From Aphodovivens sp036306585 (lineage in GTDB: Bacteria; Actinomycetota; Coriobacteriia; Coriobacteriales; Eggerthellaceae), in NCBI GenBank assembly GCA_036306585.1, contig JAXJZF010000003.1, forward strand, positions 49,931 to 113,930: a stretch of DNA of 64,000 bases, given 5' to 3'. Below the pieces are notes generated by a model. It ran no database searches. It was given only the letters and a program-made list of their open reading frames with translations, and was not told the DNA's origin. Shown in pieces: positions 36,381-44,621 of this stretch; within the stretch, counting starts at the first letter, position 1; every line of letters starts with the position of its first letter. The position numbers were made by a program, and so were the translations under genes.

Positions 36381-36438
36381 GCCCTCTCCCTTCCGCTGCG
36401 CGCCGTGCATCCTGTCCGCGGCCCGTTGCATCGTCCTC

Positions 36439-36447
36439 GTTATAGCA
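36439..36447 (-). promoter_or_regulatory. Extended -10 promoter candidate for the VWA gene
   Basis: TGCTATAAC on the minus strand, about 60 bases upstream of the VWA start. No -35 match is needed for an extended -10, and none is clear. Confidence 0.4.
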
Positions 36448-36492
36448 TAGGGGGACCTGAAGCCGCTTTAACATTTCTGGTGGAACCGTTCC

Positions 36493-38820
36493 CTACAGAT
36501 CGAAGTCGAGCGCCTCCAAACCGAAGCGCTCGCGTTTCGCCTCCAGCAGATACCCCGTGATGGAGGCATCCTGCACCGCGCCCACACGGTCGATCACCTG
36601 GTTGATGTTTTCGTTGTTCAGATAGCCCATCGTCAGCAGATCGTCCAGCAAGCGCTTGTCATCGTGCTTCGCCGCTTCCACGCAGATATCCTCGATATTG
36701 GACGCCAGGGCGCGCCGGCACATCCCCCGGTTCACATCGGAGAGGAACAGGGGGTCTTTCAGACGATCCACGATGCGCGTTGCCTGATCGTAAAGCGGCA
36801 GGCGCTGGCCATTCAGGGCGTCGAACCCGCTGGCGTTGATGATAGCCGTGTCGTAATGGCCCATGATGATGCTGGCATCCACATGGTCGGGCACGCTGAG
36901 CGCGAGCATCTGCTGTTGGGCGCTGCGATCGGTTCCCGGGAAATCCAAAGTGATCTGCACATGTCCATCCACCGGTTCGGCAAGGTCGATGATCATGCGG
37001 GGGATCAGGCAGTCGAACCCCAGCGCGCGCATGCCCACCGACGCAACGCGTTCGGATACATGCAGCTGTTCGATCCCCGCTACGCCGTTGAACGCATAGG
37101 GCGCCAGCTCGGTCACCTCTTGCGGGATGTCGATCTCGGTCGTGTTGCCCAGGCAGAGCAGCAGGCGGGCCGTTCCGTTCGGCCTCCGCTCCAGCAGCAT
37201 GTCGTCCACAAGGTAGAACCGCTCGTTGTCGGGGTTCACGTCCAAGCTATGCAGCGAGGGATGCGTGCCGTGATGGGCGCCATAGGTGACCAAAGCGTTT
37301 CCGCCGATCAGCTCTAGCCCTGAGGGGATGGCGAACCCGCTCAGCTGCGTGTCGAGAAATGCCTCGTCCTCTATCGTCTGCAGGCTATCGGGAATGCGAA
37401 CCTCTTCCAGTGAGCGACAGCCTTTGAAGGCGCGCTTTCCCACTACGCGCAAACCATCGGGCAGGACGATTTTCCGCAGGAAAAGATGCGCGGCGAACGC
37501 GCCTTCGCCGATAGATACCGTTCCAGGCGCGACCACGTACTCGGTCACATTGGGGTTCATCATGCGATCCAGAACGTAGCCGTCCTCCGTGCATCGGTAC
37601 AGGCAGCCCTCCGCATCGAGCTTCAAATGCTCCGATCCAGACGCAATCGAGAAGCTCGCTTCCGGGCCCACATAGGTGAGATCGGTGCCGGCGGCAAGCG
37701 GATTGCCCAGACGTTCCACACTGGCGGGCAAACGCAGTTCCTCGATGGCGGTGGAAGAGAACGCATCATTGCGCACTTCGACCAGGCCTTCGTTCAATTC
37801 GACCTCGCGCAGCTTCCCGCACTGGTAGAACGCCTTCTCCCCGATAGCCTTGAGGGCTAAAGGGGCGTGAAACGAGGTAATCGAGGTGTTCGCCAGCGCG
37901 AAGTCGCCCATCACCTCCAGCGTATCGGGCAGTATCGCGTGCGAGAACGAGGAGAAGCCGCTGAACGCCTTCTTGGCAACTATGCGGCACCCTTCGGCAA
38001 TGCGGTATTCCTCTACAGGAACGGCAAGCGCCACCATGATCGATCGGTCCTTGGCATAGAGCGCCATCCCATCGGTTGATAGCAGCGGATTCTGCTCGTC
38101 CACTTCCATGGAGGACAGAGCGCTTTTACGGAACGCACCCGGTTCCACCTCGACCGTTCCAGCACCGATTCTGACCAGCTTGAGTGCTTCCAGATCGAAC
38201 AATCGCGCATCGATCTTCCCAAGCATGCCGGGAAGCTGCAGTCTCTCGAGTTTCTTGCAGCCGCGGAACCAATTCGGATCGAACGTCGGGAGGTTTTTAG
38301 GCAAAACCGCGCATTTGAGATTACGGCAGAAGCGAAACGCCCCGTAGCCGATCGCCATAACGGAATCGGGCACTGTTACCGATTCGATGTCGTCATGATA
38401 TGAGCAGGCATCTGAAGCAAGCGAAACGACCGGTTTTTCTTCGAGGGTTTCCGGCACGGAAAGATCGGTCGAGGCAGGTTCGCAATGCATGATGCGGGCC
38501 TCTTCACCGTCCAACAGCACGTAAGTCCATAACGTGCCGGCAGCGTCCGCCCACGTGCGTTCATCCGACATGCGCGCAGCCTCGATCGCCGCAGCGCGTT
38601 CGAGCGACTCACGCCTTTCCTTCACGCGTCTTTCGGCTTCCTCGATTTGCTCACGCGTTGCAGTGCCATCAGACAAAGCCACTGGATTGAACCCCCCGAA
38701 ACAGACTTCGAGCTTGCTGACATCGACCGCCTTGGTGGATGAGCGATCCACGAAATCGACCGATGGCTTCTGTGTGTTTTGCAGCAGTACGCTCAAGTCA
38801 ACCTGATTCGTAAAAGACAT
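36493..38820 (-). CDS. Cytoplasmic BspA-type leucine-rich repeat (LRR_5) protein
   Basis: 775 residues. After a variable N-terminus (about 1-110, with an Arg/Glu-rich coiled-coil stretch) come many LRR_5/BspA repeats of the form IGxGAFxxCxxLxxVxLPxxL, for example AIGYGAFRFCRNLKCAVLPKNL, AIGEKAFYQCGKLREVELNEGL and SIGEGAFAAHLFLRKIVLPDGL. The last 150 residues or so are helical and repeat-free. There is no signal peptide, sorting signal or membrane helix, unlike most BspA surface proteins, so it should be intracellular. It is first in the strand-matched run with VWA and MoxR-methyltransferase, which suggests a recognition or adaptor role (inference). Confidence 0.8.
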   Translation of the reverse strand: MSFTNQVDLSVLLQNTQKPSVDFVDRSSTKAVDVSKLEVCFGGFNPVALSDGTATREQIEEAERRVKERRESLERAAAIEAARMSDERTWADAAGTLWTYVLLDGEEARIMHCEPASTDLSVPETLEEKPVVSLASDACSYHDDIESVTVPDSVMAIGYGAFRFCRNLKCAVLPKNLPTFDPNWFRGCKKLERLQLPGMLGKIDARLFDLEALKLVRIGAGTVEVEPGAFRKSALSSMEVDEQNPLLSTDGMALYAKDRSIMVALAVPVEEYRIAEGCRIVAKKAFSGFSSFSHAILPDTLEVMGDFALANTSITSFHAPLALKAIGEKAFYQCGKLREVELNEGLVEVRNDAFSSTAIEELRLPASVERLGNPLAAGTDLTYVGPEASFSIASGSEHLKLDAEGCLYRCTEDGYVLDRMMNPNVTEYVVAPGTVSIGEGAFAAHLFLRKIVLPDGLRVVGKRAFKGCRSLEEVRIPDSLQTIEDEAFLDTQLSGFAIPSGLELIGGNALVTYGAHHGTHPSLHSLDVNPDNERFYLVDDMLLERRPNGTARLLLCLGNTTEIDIPQEVTELAPYAFNGVAGIEQLHVSERVASVGMRALGFDCLIPRMIIDLAEPVDGHVQITLDFPGTDRSAQQQMLALSVPDHVDASIIMGHYDTAIINASGFDALNGQRLPLYDQATRIVDRLKDPLFLSDVNRGMCRRALASNIEDICVEAAKHDDKRLLDDLLTMGYLNNENINQVIDRVGAVQDASITGYLLEAKRERFGLEALDFDL

Positions 38821-38865
38821 CCCCTGCTCCTAAACATCAACCGCAGCAGGTTTACCCCACCAAAT

Positions 38866-38892
38866 GAAAAACGGGGGCGTTAAACGCCCCCG
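38866..38892 (-). terminator. Terminator of the 110-residue protein gene
   Basis: On the minus strand, CGGGGGCG / CGCCCCCG stem with a 5-base loop, followed by TTTTTCATTT. It separates this gene from the LRR cassette. Confidence 0.88.
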
Positions 38893-38905
38893 CGCACATC
38901 GAAAC

Positions 38906-39238
38906 CTAGACGGTCCAAGGAGCGCCGGCAGGATTCAGCTTGCGACGGCGCGACAGCTCGTCCGCGAACATGATGCAATAGCGAAGGCCTTTCAAGGTCA
39001 CGTAAAGCGAAGCGACCTCATGCTTGGTGCCGTGGTTGAAAACCTCGTACGTAAGCATTTCACGGTCGATCATAGGCTGGTAGATGGGGCTGTCGACAAC
39101 CTTGCTAAGAAGAAGGTTGGTAGACTGGCGGCCCAGCTCATCCTGCTTCAAGGAAATGTTGTACAGGATATCCTCCTGCTCGGGAGTAAGACGTCCGAGC
39201 TCATCGATTTCAGCCATGATTTCGGCTTCAGTTGCCAT
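38906..39238 (-). CDS. 110-residue conserved-looking small protein, unknown function
   Basis: Starts MATEAEIMAEIDELGRLTPEQEDILYN. Small, soluble and mostly helical with an Arg-rich end (LSRRRKLNPAGAPWTV). No family recognised. It has its own good promoter (39279-39308), a GGAGG site before the ATG at 39238 and its own terminator, so it is monocistronic. It sits directly downstream of the Mo-enzyme operon on the same strand, so a link to that system is possible but not shown. Confidence 0.7.
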   Translation of the reverse strand: MATEAEIMAEIDELGRLTPEQEDILYNISLKQDELGRQSTNLLLSKVVDSPIYQPMIDREMLTYEVFNHGTKHEVASLYVTLKGLRYCIMFADELSRRRKLNPAGAPWTV

Positions 39239-39278
39239 AATCGAGCCTCCTAAATATGAGTTCAATATTATTAATACG

Positions 39279-39308
39279 AGAATAATGGAGCGCTGAATAC
39301 GCTGTCAA
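39279..39308 (-). promoter_or_regulatory. Promoter of the 110-residue protein gene
   Basis: Perfect TTGACA (39303-39308), 18-base spacer, TATTCT (39279-39284) on the minus strand, followed by an A/T-rich leader and AGGAGG. Confidence 0.75.
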
Positions 39309-39484
39309 CACTCCCCCACAAGTGTTACCTATCATACCCTATTGAAATGCAATTCACTGCTGCAAGGGCTGACAAGCGAAGAGGCGAGATAGCTGTGCTT
39401 CGCGGCTGAGGCTCGCTATGCGCCTGCCGATTGCAGATAAGCAATTGCCTTTAAACAATGTATGGAACGAACAGCGCTTCCAAT

Positions 39485-39515
39485 AAAAAACCCGCCCCCA
39501 AAAAGGAGACGGGTT
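39485..39515 (-). terminator. Terminator of the Mo-enzyme operon
   Basis: On the minus strand, AACCCG(T)CTCC / GGGG(G)CGGGTT stem with a TTTTT loop and a T-tract after it, just past the 91-residue gene. Confidence 0.75.
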
Positions 39516-39539
39516 CTTCTACGTAACGCAGGCGATAGC

Positions 39540-39815
39540 CTAGATGCCAGCGTAACCCTTGGACGGGTCGGAACGACCAACGCCCTGCTCAGAGTCGCCA
39601 GCCTCATTGCCGGTGCGCTTCGTGGAGGTGTAGCCACCCCAAACGCGAGCAATGAACTTGCCCTTCACGAAGAAGATCTGAGCCTTCATAAGGTCAGCCT
39701 GGGTGATGCCATGGGCCTCCAGGACCTCATCCTTGCTCTGGCCTGCTTCGATGCCCTTGTTCAGCTCAGCAGCAGCGTCGGCAGCGTCGAGCTCGAAGAA
39801 TTCATCGCGGGTCAT
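39540..39815 (-). CDS. 91-residue protein of the Mo-enzyme operon, unknown function
   Basis: MTRDEFFELDAADAAAELNKG, then a helix-rich first half (SKDEVLEAHGITQADLMKAQI) and a Gly-rich, probably flexible end (GYTSTKRTGNEAGDSEQGVG). No signal peptide, no cysteines. GGAGGG precedes the ATG. It lies 75 bases after the degenerate ferredoxin-like gene and is the last gene before the terminator. Possible third subunit or maturation factor (inference only). Confidence 0.7.
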   Translation of the reverse strand: MTRDEFFELDAADAAAELNKGIEAGQSKDEVLEAHGITQADLMKAQIFFVKGKFIARVWGGYTSTKRTGNEAGDSEQGVGRSDPSKGYAGI

Positions 39816-39890
39816 ATTGCCCTCCTTGTCATCCCGTTGATCTTCTGGCCACCGGAACTTTTCCGGCAGCCAGAAGAATATAGCACTACT

Positions 39891-40250
39891 TTACAGCTGG
39901 AAGAGCACCATGGGGCGATCAAACTCACCCATCTTGGCGATCATTTCCTCAAGGGTGCCATAGTACATGGACGCGGACTCATCAACCTGGACAGCCAGGG
40001 GACGCTGACCGGCCTTGTCGCCGTTGGTTCCCCAGTGCTCAGAGAAGATGGACGTCGGGCAAGGAATGTAGAACCATTCCCAAGCGTCGCCGTCGTTACC
40101 CTCACCCTTCTTGAAGGGGCCCACCTGGACCTCCTTGATACCGAACTGCTCCAGGGGAAGACCCAGCTCCTCCTTGCAAGCGATCTCGGCAGCATGGTTG
40201 CCAGAGTAGTAGGTGTAGTCGACGAGCAAAGCGTACTTCTGATCTGCCAT
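39891..40250 (-). CDS. Ferredoxin-like beta subunit that has lost its Fe-S cysteines
   Basis: 119 residues aligned by eye to the Fe-S (beta) subunit of DMSO-reductase-family enzymes. The first ligand block should read CxxCxxCxxxC; here it is YSGNHAAEIAC, i.e. Tyr15, Asn18, Ala21 and only Cys25 kept. The C-terminal block, normally a cysteine-rich PxCVxxC region before MYYGTxEEM, reads RPLAVQVDESASMYYGTLEEM, again without cysteine. Only one further Cys exists (IPCPTS). It therefore should bind no [4Fe-4S] cluster. It lies 23 bases after the catalytic subunit gene. Start uncertain: the ATG at 40250 is chosen, but GTG at 40262 has better spacing to AAAGGT. Confidence 0.78.
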   Translation of the reverse strand: MADQKYALLVDYTYYSGNHAAEIACKEELGLPLEQFGIKEVQVGPFKKGEGNDGDAWEWFYIPCPTSIFSEHWGTNGDKAGQRPLAVQVDESASMYYGTLEEMIAKMGEFDRPMVLFQL

Positions 40251-40273
40251 TTGTGTCACCACTACCTTTCAGT

Positions 40274-42649
40274 TTAGTCAGCGTCGAGGCTACGGACACG
40301 GCGGATGTTGCACATAACACCCTTGTACGGAGCACCGAAGCCAAGCTTGCCAACGTTGAAGTGCGGCACCAGGCTGTTGAAGTTGGACTTCCAAACACCG
40401 AACAGGTTGGGCTCTTCGCCGTCCTGCTCAGGGAACCACCAGCCATGTGCGCAGTTCAGGATACCGGGCTTGATGATCGGCGTGACGTCAGCCTTGAAGC
40501 GAGCCTCACCGAACATGTTGTAAACCTCGCACCAATCGCCGTCGGTGATGCCGTACTCCTTGGCGGTCTCCGGGTTGATCTGAACCCACGGCCACGGATC
40601 GATCTGACGCAGCGAGGGCACATGACGATGCTCGGAGTGGAAGGAGCTGTAACGACGAGAACCGGAGGTGGTGATCAGCGGGTACTGGCCAGCCAGGTCG
40701 GGCTTGCTGTACGGGCTGTAGTTCGGCTCCTCGTAGTACGGCAGCGGATCCTCGCCCCAGGATTCGTAAAGAATCGAGTAGGCTTCGATCTGGCCGGTGA
40801 TGGTGTTGAAGCCAGGCTCGCCGTCGAAGCGCAGCATGCCCTTCTCGTACTTCTCGTACTCGAAGCCATGAGCGCCAGGCTGGTAGATGCCGAGCTCCTG
40901 GAACTGCTTCCAGGTGTAACCGAGCTCAACCAGCTGATCGTCGAAGAAGGCCTCGACGCCCTTCTGCAGAGCATCCAGATCCAGCTTGCCGCGCTTCTCG
41001 CTGGTAACGTCAGCAGGCTGCTCAGCGTTCTCCAGCTTGCTGACATCCAGGGTCTCGCCAGCGGGCTTGTACCACGGCCACCAGGTCGGGTTCAGGCGCT
41101 GACCAAACATGAGGCAGATCTCGATATCGGACTTGCACTCGCCAACCTGCAGAGCCTTGTTCATGGGGCCCATGAACACGGTGTTGCGGCCGTAGTGGGT
41201 CAGGACGATGCCGTCATGCTCAGCCCAGGTGGACATGGGCAGGAAGTAATCGCCAACAGCCATGGCCGTCGGGGTCAGGGTCAGGTCCTGGATAACCACG
41301 AACTCGAGCTTCTTCAGAGCCTTGTGCCAACGCTTCGGCTGAGCGGAGCAGGTAGCGGTCAGGAAGTTGGAGCTGTTGAACCAGCCCATCTTCAGAGCGT
41401 AAGGCTCGTCGGACTCCATGGTGTTCAGGGTCTCGTCAGGCTGGGTGGTAGCCATGCCGGTGGACAGGCCGGGCCATGCAGCAGCACCGATACGCTTGGA
41501 CCACACCTCGTCGTTCATAGCGCCACGCTGCTCCATGCGCCACTTGCCAAGCAGAGCGGACGGCGGGCCCAGGGTGATGCCGCCGGGGCGGTCAACGGAG
41601 CCGGCCAGGCCGCACAGGATGATGAAGGACTGGGACAGTTGCACGCCGTTCTTGTTCTGGTCGAATGCCAGACCCCATGCCCAACCGATCGGGCGCTCGG
41701 TGCCGATGATGTGGGCAACGCGCTTGATGTCCTCAGCGGGAACGGTCGTGATCTCGGAGACCTTGTCGACCGGATACTCCTTAGCGCGCTCCTTCAGCTC
41801 GTCAAGACCGTAGATCCACTTCTCAGCGAACTCGTGATCGTACTCATCGTTCTCAAACATGAGGTTGATGATAGCCAGAGCCAGAGCGGTGTCGGTCTGA
41901 GGACGAACCTGCAGGTTGATGTTGCCATCATGAGCGCCGACCCAGGTGATACGGGGGTCGATGGAGATGATGTGGGTGCCAAGCTTCATCATGTCGACGA
42001 GGCAGTGGCCGAAGAAACCGTCGCCGTTGGAGGGCAGCGGCTCCTTGCCCCAAACAACAACCCACTTGCTCAGCGTGTAAGCCGGGTCGTTGAAGCGGCC
42101 AGGCAGGTGACCTGCGTAGTCCAGCTCGGGGTAGCCAGCGCCCAGCACGTAGTCAGCGATGGAGCAACGCGGGCCGTAGCAAGACCAACCGGACTGGGTG
42201 TAGCAGCAGTTCGGGGACTGCAGCACGGAGAAGGTCAGTGCGTAGTAGTAGATGCAAGCCTCACGGCCGGTGCCGCCGAAGCAGACGATGGACTCCGGGC
42301 CGTAGGTGTTCTGGAAGTAGCGAACCTTCTCGCAGATGGTGTCGAGAGCCTCATCCCAAGTGGTGCGCTCCCAAGCCATCTTGCCACGATCCTCGTACGC
42401 ACGCTTCATCGGGTAGATGACGCGCTCGGGAGCATAGGTGTACTCACGCAGGGCGAGGTTCATAGCGTTAACGCGGCCGTTCGTGATGGGGTTGTCATCG
42501 TCGCCCTCGATGCGGATGAGCTTGCCATCCTTGGTGACGACCTTAACACCATATCCAACGGGGTGAGATCCCGGAGGAGACCAGGTGTTGGATCGGGTAA
42601 CGACGGTGCCGTCTTCCATCTCGACGCGCCATTGCTTGCCGTATGCCAT
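40274..42649 (-). CDS. Mo/W-bisPGD enzyme catalytic subunit, transhydroxylase / catechol dehydroxylase-like, no Fe-S motif
   Basis: 791 residues, DMSO-reductase superfamily, without Tat signal, so cytoplasmic. The N-terminal cluster motif is absent: the place of CxxCxxxCG reads TRSNTWSPPGSHPVGYG, and GRxCPKG reads GRVNAMNL. Pyrogallol-phloroglucinol transhydroxylase alpha also lacks this cluster. The likely metal ligand is Cys157 in GWSCYGPRC, by position relative to the formate dehydrogenase (Sec/Cys)-His-Gly-Pro segment (inference). Cofactor-binding blocks WGKEPLPSNGDGF, IISIDPRITWVGAH and GWAWGLAFDQNKNG are present, and the C-terminal domain starts near VQINPETAKEYGITDGDWCEVYN. It pairs with the cluster-free beta subunit. 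Start ATG 42649 with AAGGA. Substrate probably a phenolic/aromatic compound, from family and the nearby transporter. Confidence 0.88.
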   Translation of the reverse strand: MAYGKQWRVEMEDGTVVTRSNTWSPPGSHPVGYGVKVVTKDGKLIRIEGDDDNPITNGRVNAMNLALREYTYAPERVIYPMKRAYEDRGKMAWERTTWDEALDTICEKVRYFQNTYGPESIVCFGGTGREACIYYYALTFSVLQSPNCCYTQSGWSCYGPRCSIADYVLGAGYPELDYAGHLPGRFNDPAYTLSKWVVVWGKEPLPSNGDGFFGHCLVDMMKLGTHIISIDPRITWVGAHDGNINLQVRPQTDTALALAIINLMFENDEYDHEFAEKWIYGLDELKERAKEYPVDKVSEITTVPAEDIKRVAHIIGTERPIGWAWGLAFDQNKNGVQLSQSFIILCGLAGSVDRPGGITLGPPSALLGKWRMEQRGAMNDEVWSKRIGAAAWPGLSTGMATTQPDETLNTMESDEPYALKMGWFNSSNFLTATCSAQPKRWHKALKKLEFVVIQDLTLTPTAMAVGDYFLPMSTWAEHDGIVLTHYGRNTVFMGPMNKALQVGECKSDIEICLMFGQRLNPTWWPWYKPAGETLDVSKLENAEQPADVTSEKRGKLDLDALQKGVEAFFDDQLVELGYTWKQFQELGIYQPGAHGFEYEKYEKGMLRFDGEPGFNTITGQIEAYSILYESWGEDPLPYYEEPNYSPYSKPDLAGQYPLITTSGSRRYSSFHSEHRHVPSLRQIDPWPWVQINPETAKEYGITDGDWCEVYNMFGEARFKADVTPIIKPGILNCAHGWWFPEQDGEEPNLFGVWKSNFNSLVPHFNVGKLGFGAPYKGVMCNIRRVRSLDAD

Positions 42650-42804
42650 GTTTTCCTTCTTTCTACACGTTTCACTCAATACAGTAGAAACTTTTGCGCA
42701 TGTTTTCACGCGCGTCCACGTTTGGCCCTTTTGGATTCAGGGGTTGGCCTGAAACCGACTCGCGACGTCCTATGGCACCGAACGTCGCGCAGACCGCGCG
42801 AAGA

Positions 42805-43041
42805 CTAGTTCGCCGCCGGGGGCTTCGGGGCGCCGGGTGCGCCGGGAGCCGTAGGGGCACCAGGAGCGCCGGGGGCGCTAGGAGCACCAGGAACGGGCTT
42901 TTCGCCGTTGATGTAAGGCGTCAAATCGCACTTGCAAAACGGGCACTTGGTAAGTTTCATACCGCCCATCGCCTGAATGGTCTTTCCGCACTCGGGGCAC
43001 TTGTGAGAACCACCGCCGGCATCTGCTGGTCTGAAGCACAT
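42805..43041 (-). CDS. Zinc-ribbon protein with Gly-Ala-Pro repeat tail
   Basis: 78 residues. A double CPxC zinc ribbon (KCPECGKTIQ ... KCPFCKCDL, residues 14-39) is followed by a low-complexity tail of PGAP/TAPGAP repeats. GGAGG lies at good distance before the ATG at 43041. It is 155 bases upstream of the Mo enzyme gene on the same strand and may head that operon. It could be a metal or protein-binding accessory. Function unknown. Confidence 0.75.
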   Translation of the reverse strand: MCFRPADAGGGSHKCPECGKTIQAMGGMKLTKCPFCKCDLTPYINGEKPVPGAPSAPGAPGAPTAPGAPGAPKPPAAN

Positions 43042-43673
43042 ATGCCTTTCCTCCTTTCACTTCAATCAGAAGCGCGGGACAAACCACGCTCGGCCGACTC
43101 GTTATGTCATGCGCGTCATCTACAGTTGCGCGAATGACCTCAAAGGGGTACTCGATGAGCAATTTGGCGCATCGGCGCCTAAGCCACACGACCCTTTAGC
43201 GAAAGTGTATATGCTCACTTCCGGGTCACATCGAATCACAGGGATAATTTTGGCTCCAAACCCATCATCCTACAAGGGTGATTTTCGAGTTTAACTGTGC
43301 TTGTTCCACTCTATAACCCCAGTTCAGAAAGGTTTATGTTAAATTACCCCCTCTCGACTTTCAGAGCATCTCATCGCCATAAAAGTCGATCGTTATCATC
43401 CCCTTCGGTCTAATTATATAACTAACCTCGATAGGGTGTGAATACCCATGTTTCCTAAGGAATACCCACGATACGCTATAGCATGACACCGCTGCGCGAC
43501 GCCGGCATGGCAATGCGCTCTTAGCGTGGGATCTAGGCTCCCCACCCCTGCCCGAGACCGCGATCGTAGCGGTTCGGGGATTCCCCGCCGACCTGTTTTC
43601 ACCTGCTATATTCGCGTATAATTCCCATATAGATTTTCTTTCCACGCAAGACATCACGTACAAAGGGGAAAAA
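43042..43673. other. Divergent intergenic region upstream of the Mo operon
   Basis: About 630 bases, notably A/T-richer than the genes. It should hold the Mo-operon promoter (minus) and does hold a TATAAT (43617-43622) for the plus-strand gene at 43674. A small inverted repeat GGCGC-ATCG-GCGCC lies near 43164. The short open frames here are not convincing. Confidence 0.5.
43617..43622 (+). promoter_or_regulatory. -10 box for the 258-residue protein gene
   Basis: Perfect TATAAT 51 bases before the GTG start; the -35 is weak. Confidence 0.5.
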
Positions 43674-44450
43674 GTGAAATTCAATAAAGTGTATATCCCC
43701 GTGGATGCGCTTTCGCGCCATGAGGACTTCGATACCTGGTACGAGGACGGTGATCTTTTCCTGCATTTCGAATGCAAGAAAGGCTGGAAAAGCGAAAAGG
43801 ATCGCGTTCAGATCATAGGCCGCATGGGCGGCCAAGTTGGTGAAATCAAGCCCGATAATTATGGGCTAGTGTATTTCATCCGCTACGAGCGCTATGAGTA
43901 CAAGCTGCACACTTACGTGATCGGGCATCATTACTATGTTGAAGGCATGGTGTGGGACCTCTACGGCAGCTTCAACGAGCCCCCCTTCAATCTGGTAGAA
44001 GAGACCCTCACAAGCTACAATCGCAAGTCTGTTCGCGTTCGCCGCGTCGAGAAGTTCAGGAACCATGGCGCATGCTTGGAAGTCCATGTCCCGGAACTTG
44101 AAAAACTGCGCATTGCCGTCGCCTCTATCGTTGCTATTGGCTTGAAGGAGGAATGGAAAGGCAAAAGCGAAGGCGAGGACCGTGAGATCGGCTCATTTTT
44201 CCAACGCATGAAATCACGCATCTTCGAAAACAAGGGCTTCACCTATGAGGAAATCCAGAAAATGATCGCCGAAGGTCATCCACTGGTAAAGATAATCAAG
44301 CCAACCGGTCGTCCGATCGACAACCCGAAGTCCCATTACGCAAAACGCCGTGAAAAGGAAATGAAGCAACAGGAACAACAAGAGCAGAACCTCGCGGATG
44401 CCAAAAGAACGCTTCGTGCGGCGCGTGCTAAAAACTCCCAGAATAAGTAG
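43674..44450 (+). CDS. 258-residue cytoplasmic protein, unknown function
   Basis: Starts with GTG at 43674 behind AAGGGG. The first 160 residues are beta-rich with many aromatic residues (YGLVYFIRYERYEYKLHTYVIGHHYYVEG), vaguely like a tubby/LURP-one beta-barrel repeat. The tail is strongly basic and Gln-rich (AKRREKEMKQQEQQEQNLADAKRTLRAARAK), probably a coiled coil. No signal peptide. It lies between, and opposite to, the Mo operon and the transporter gene. I do not recognise a family with certainty. Confidence 0.65.
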   Translation: MKFNKVYIPVDALSRHEDFDTWYEDGDLFLHFECKKGWKSEKDRVQIIGRMGGQVGEIKPDNYGLVYFIRYERYEYKLHTYVIGHHYYVEGMVWDLYGSFNEPPFNLVEETLTSYNRKSVRVRRVEKFRNHGACLEVHVPELEKLRIAVASIVAIGLKEEWKGKSEGEDREIGSFFQRMKSRIFENKGFTYEEIQKMIAEGHPLVKIIKPTGRPIDNPKSHYAKRREKEMKQQEQQEQNLADAKRTLRAARAKNSQNK

Positions 44451-44478
44451 CCGCCAACAATCAAGCTTCCCCGTGATG

Positions 44479-44504
44479 AAACGCCCGCTTCTTAGCGGGC
44501 GTTT
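44479..44504 (+). terminator. Terminator of the 258-residue protein gene
   Basis: Stem ACGCCCGCT / AGCGGGCGT with a 4-base loop, then TTTTCTTTT, 29 bases past the stop. Confidence 0.92.
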
Positions 44505-44523
44505 TCTTTTGACGCGATCAACT

Positions 44524-44553
44524 AAAAAAGGACCGCCCCGAGTGGGGCGGTCC
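44524..44553 (-). terminator. Terminator of the MFS transporter gene
   Basis: On the minus strand, GGACCGCCCC / GGGGCGGTCC with a 4-base loop followed by TTTTTTAG, about 70 bases past the transporter stop. Confidence 0.9.
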
Positions 44554-44621
44554 CTCATCGCCTAGGCAACCTAGGCATTGCTGTCTATGCGAATGTCCGC
44601 ATGACGTTCAAGCAGTTTGAC

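Larger units (their letters stand above)
39239..39539. other. Intergenic region with promoter and Mo-operon terminator
   Basis: About 300 A/T-richer bases holding the promoter above and the terminator at 39485-39515. No gene seen. Confidence 0.6.

Noticed and set aside
34752..36431. MoxR/VWA genes as a cobalt or magnesium chelatase pair
   Set aside because: No porphyrin-chelatase catalytic subunit is present and the ATPase lacks ChlI-specific inserts that I can recognise; only the general MoxR-VWA relation is claimed.
40253..42808. 851-codon plus-strand open frame opposite the Mo enzyme
   Set aside because: Long antisense frame caused by codon bias; no ribosome binding site or recognisable domain.
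42805..42905. Repeated GGCGC/GGGGC units that look like a short tandem repeat array
   Set aside because: They encode the Gly-Ala-Pro tail of the zinc-ribbon protein; not CRISPR, spacers absent.
43109..43294. 61-codon frame upstream of the Mo operon
   Set aside because: In the promoter region of divergent genes, no ribosome binding site, no family.
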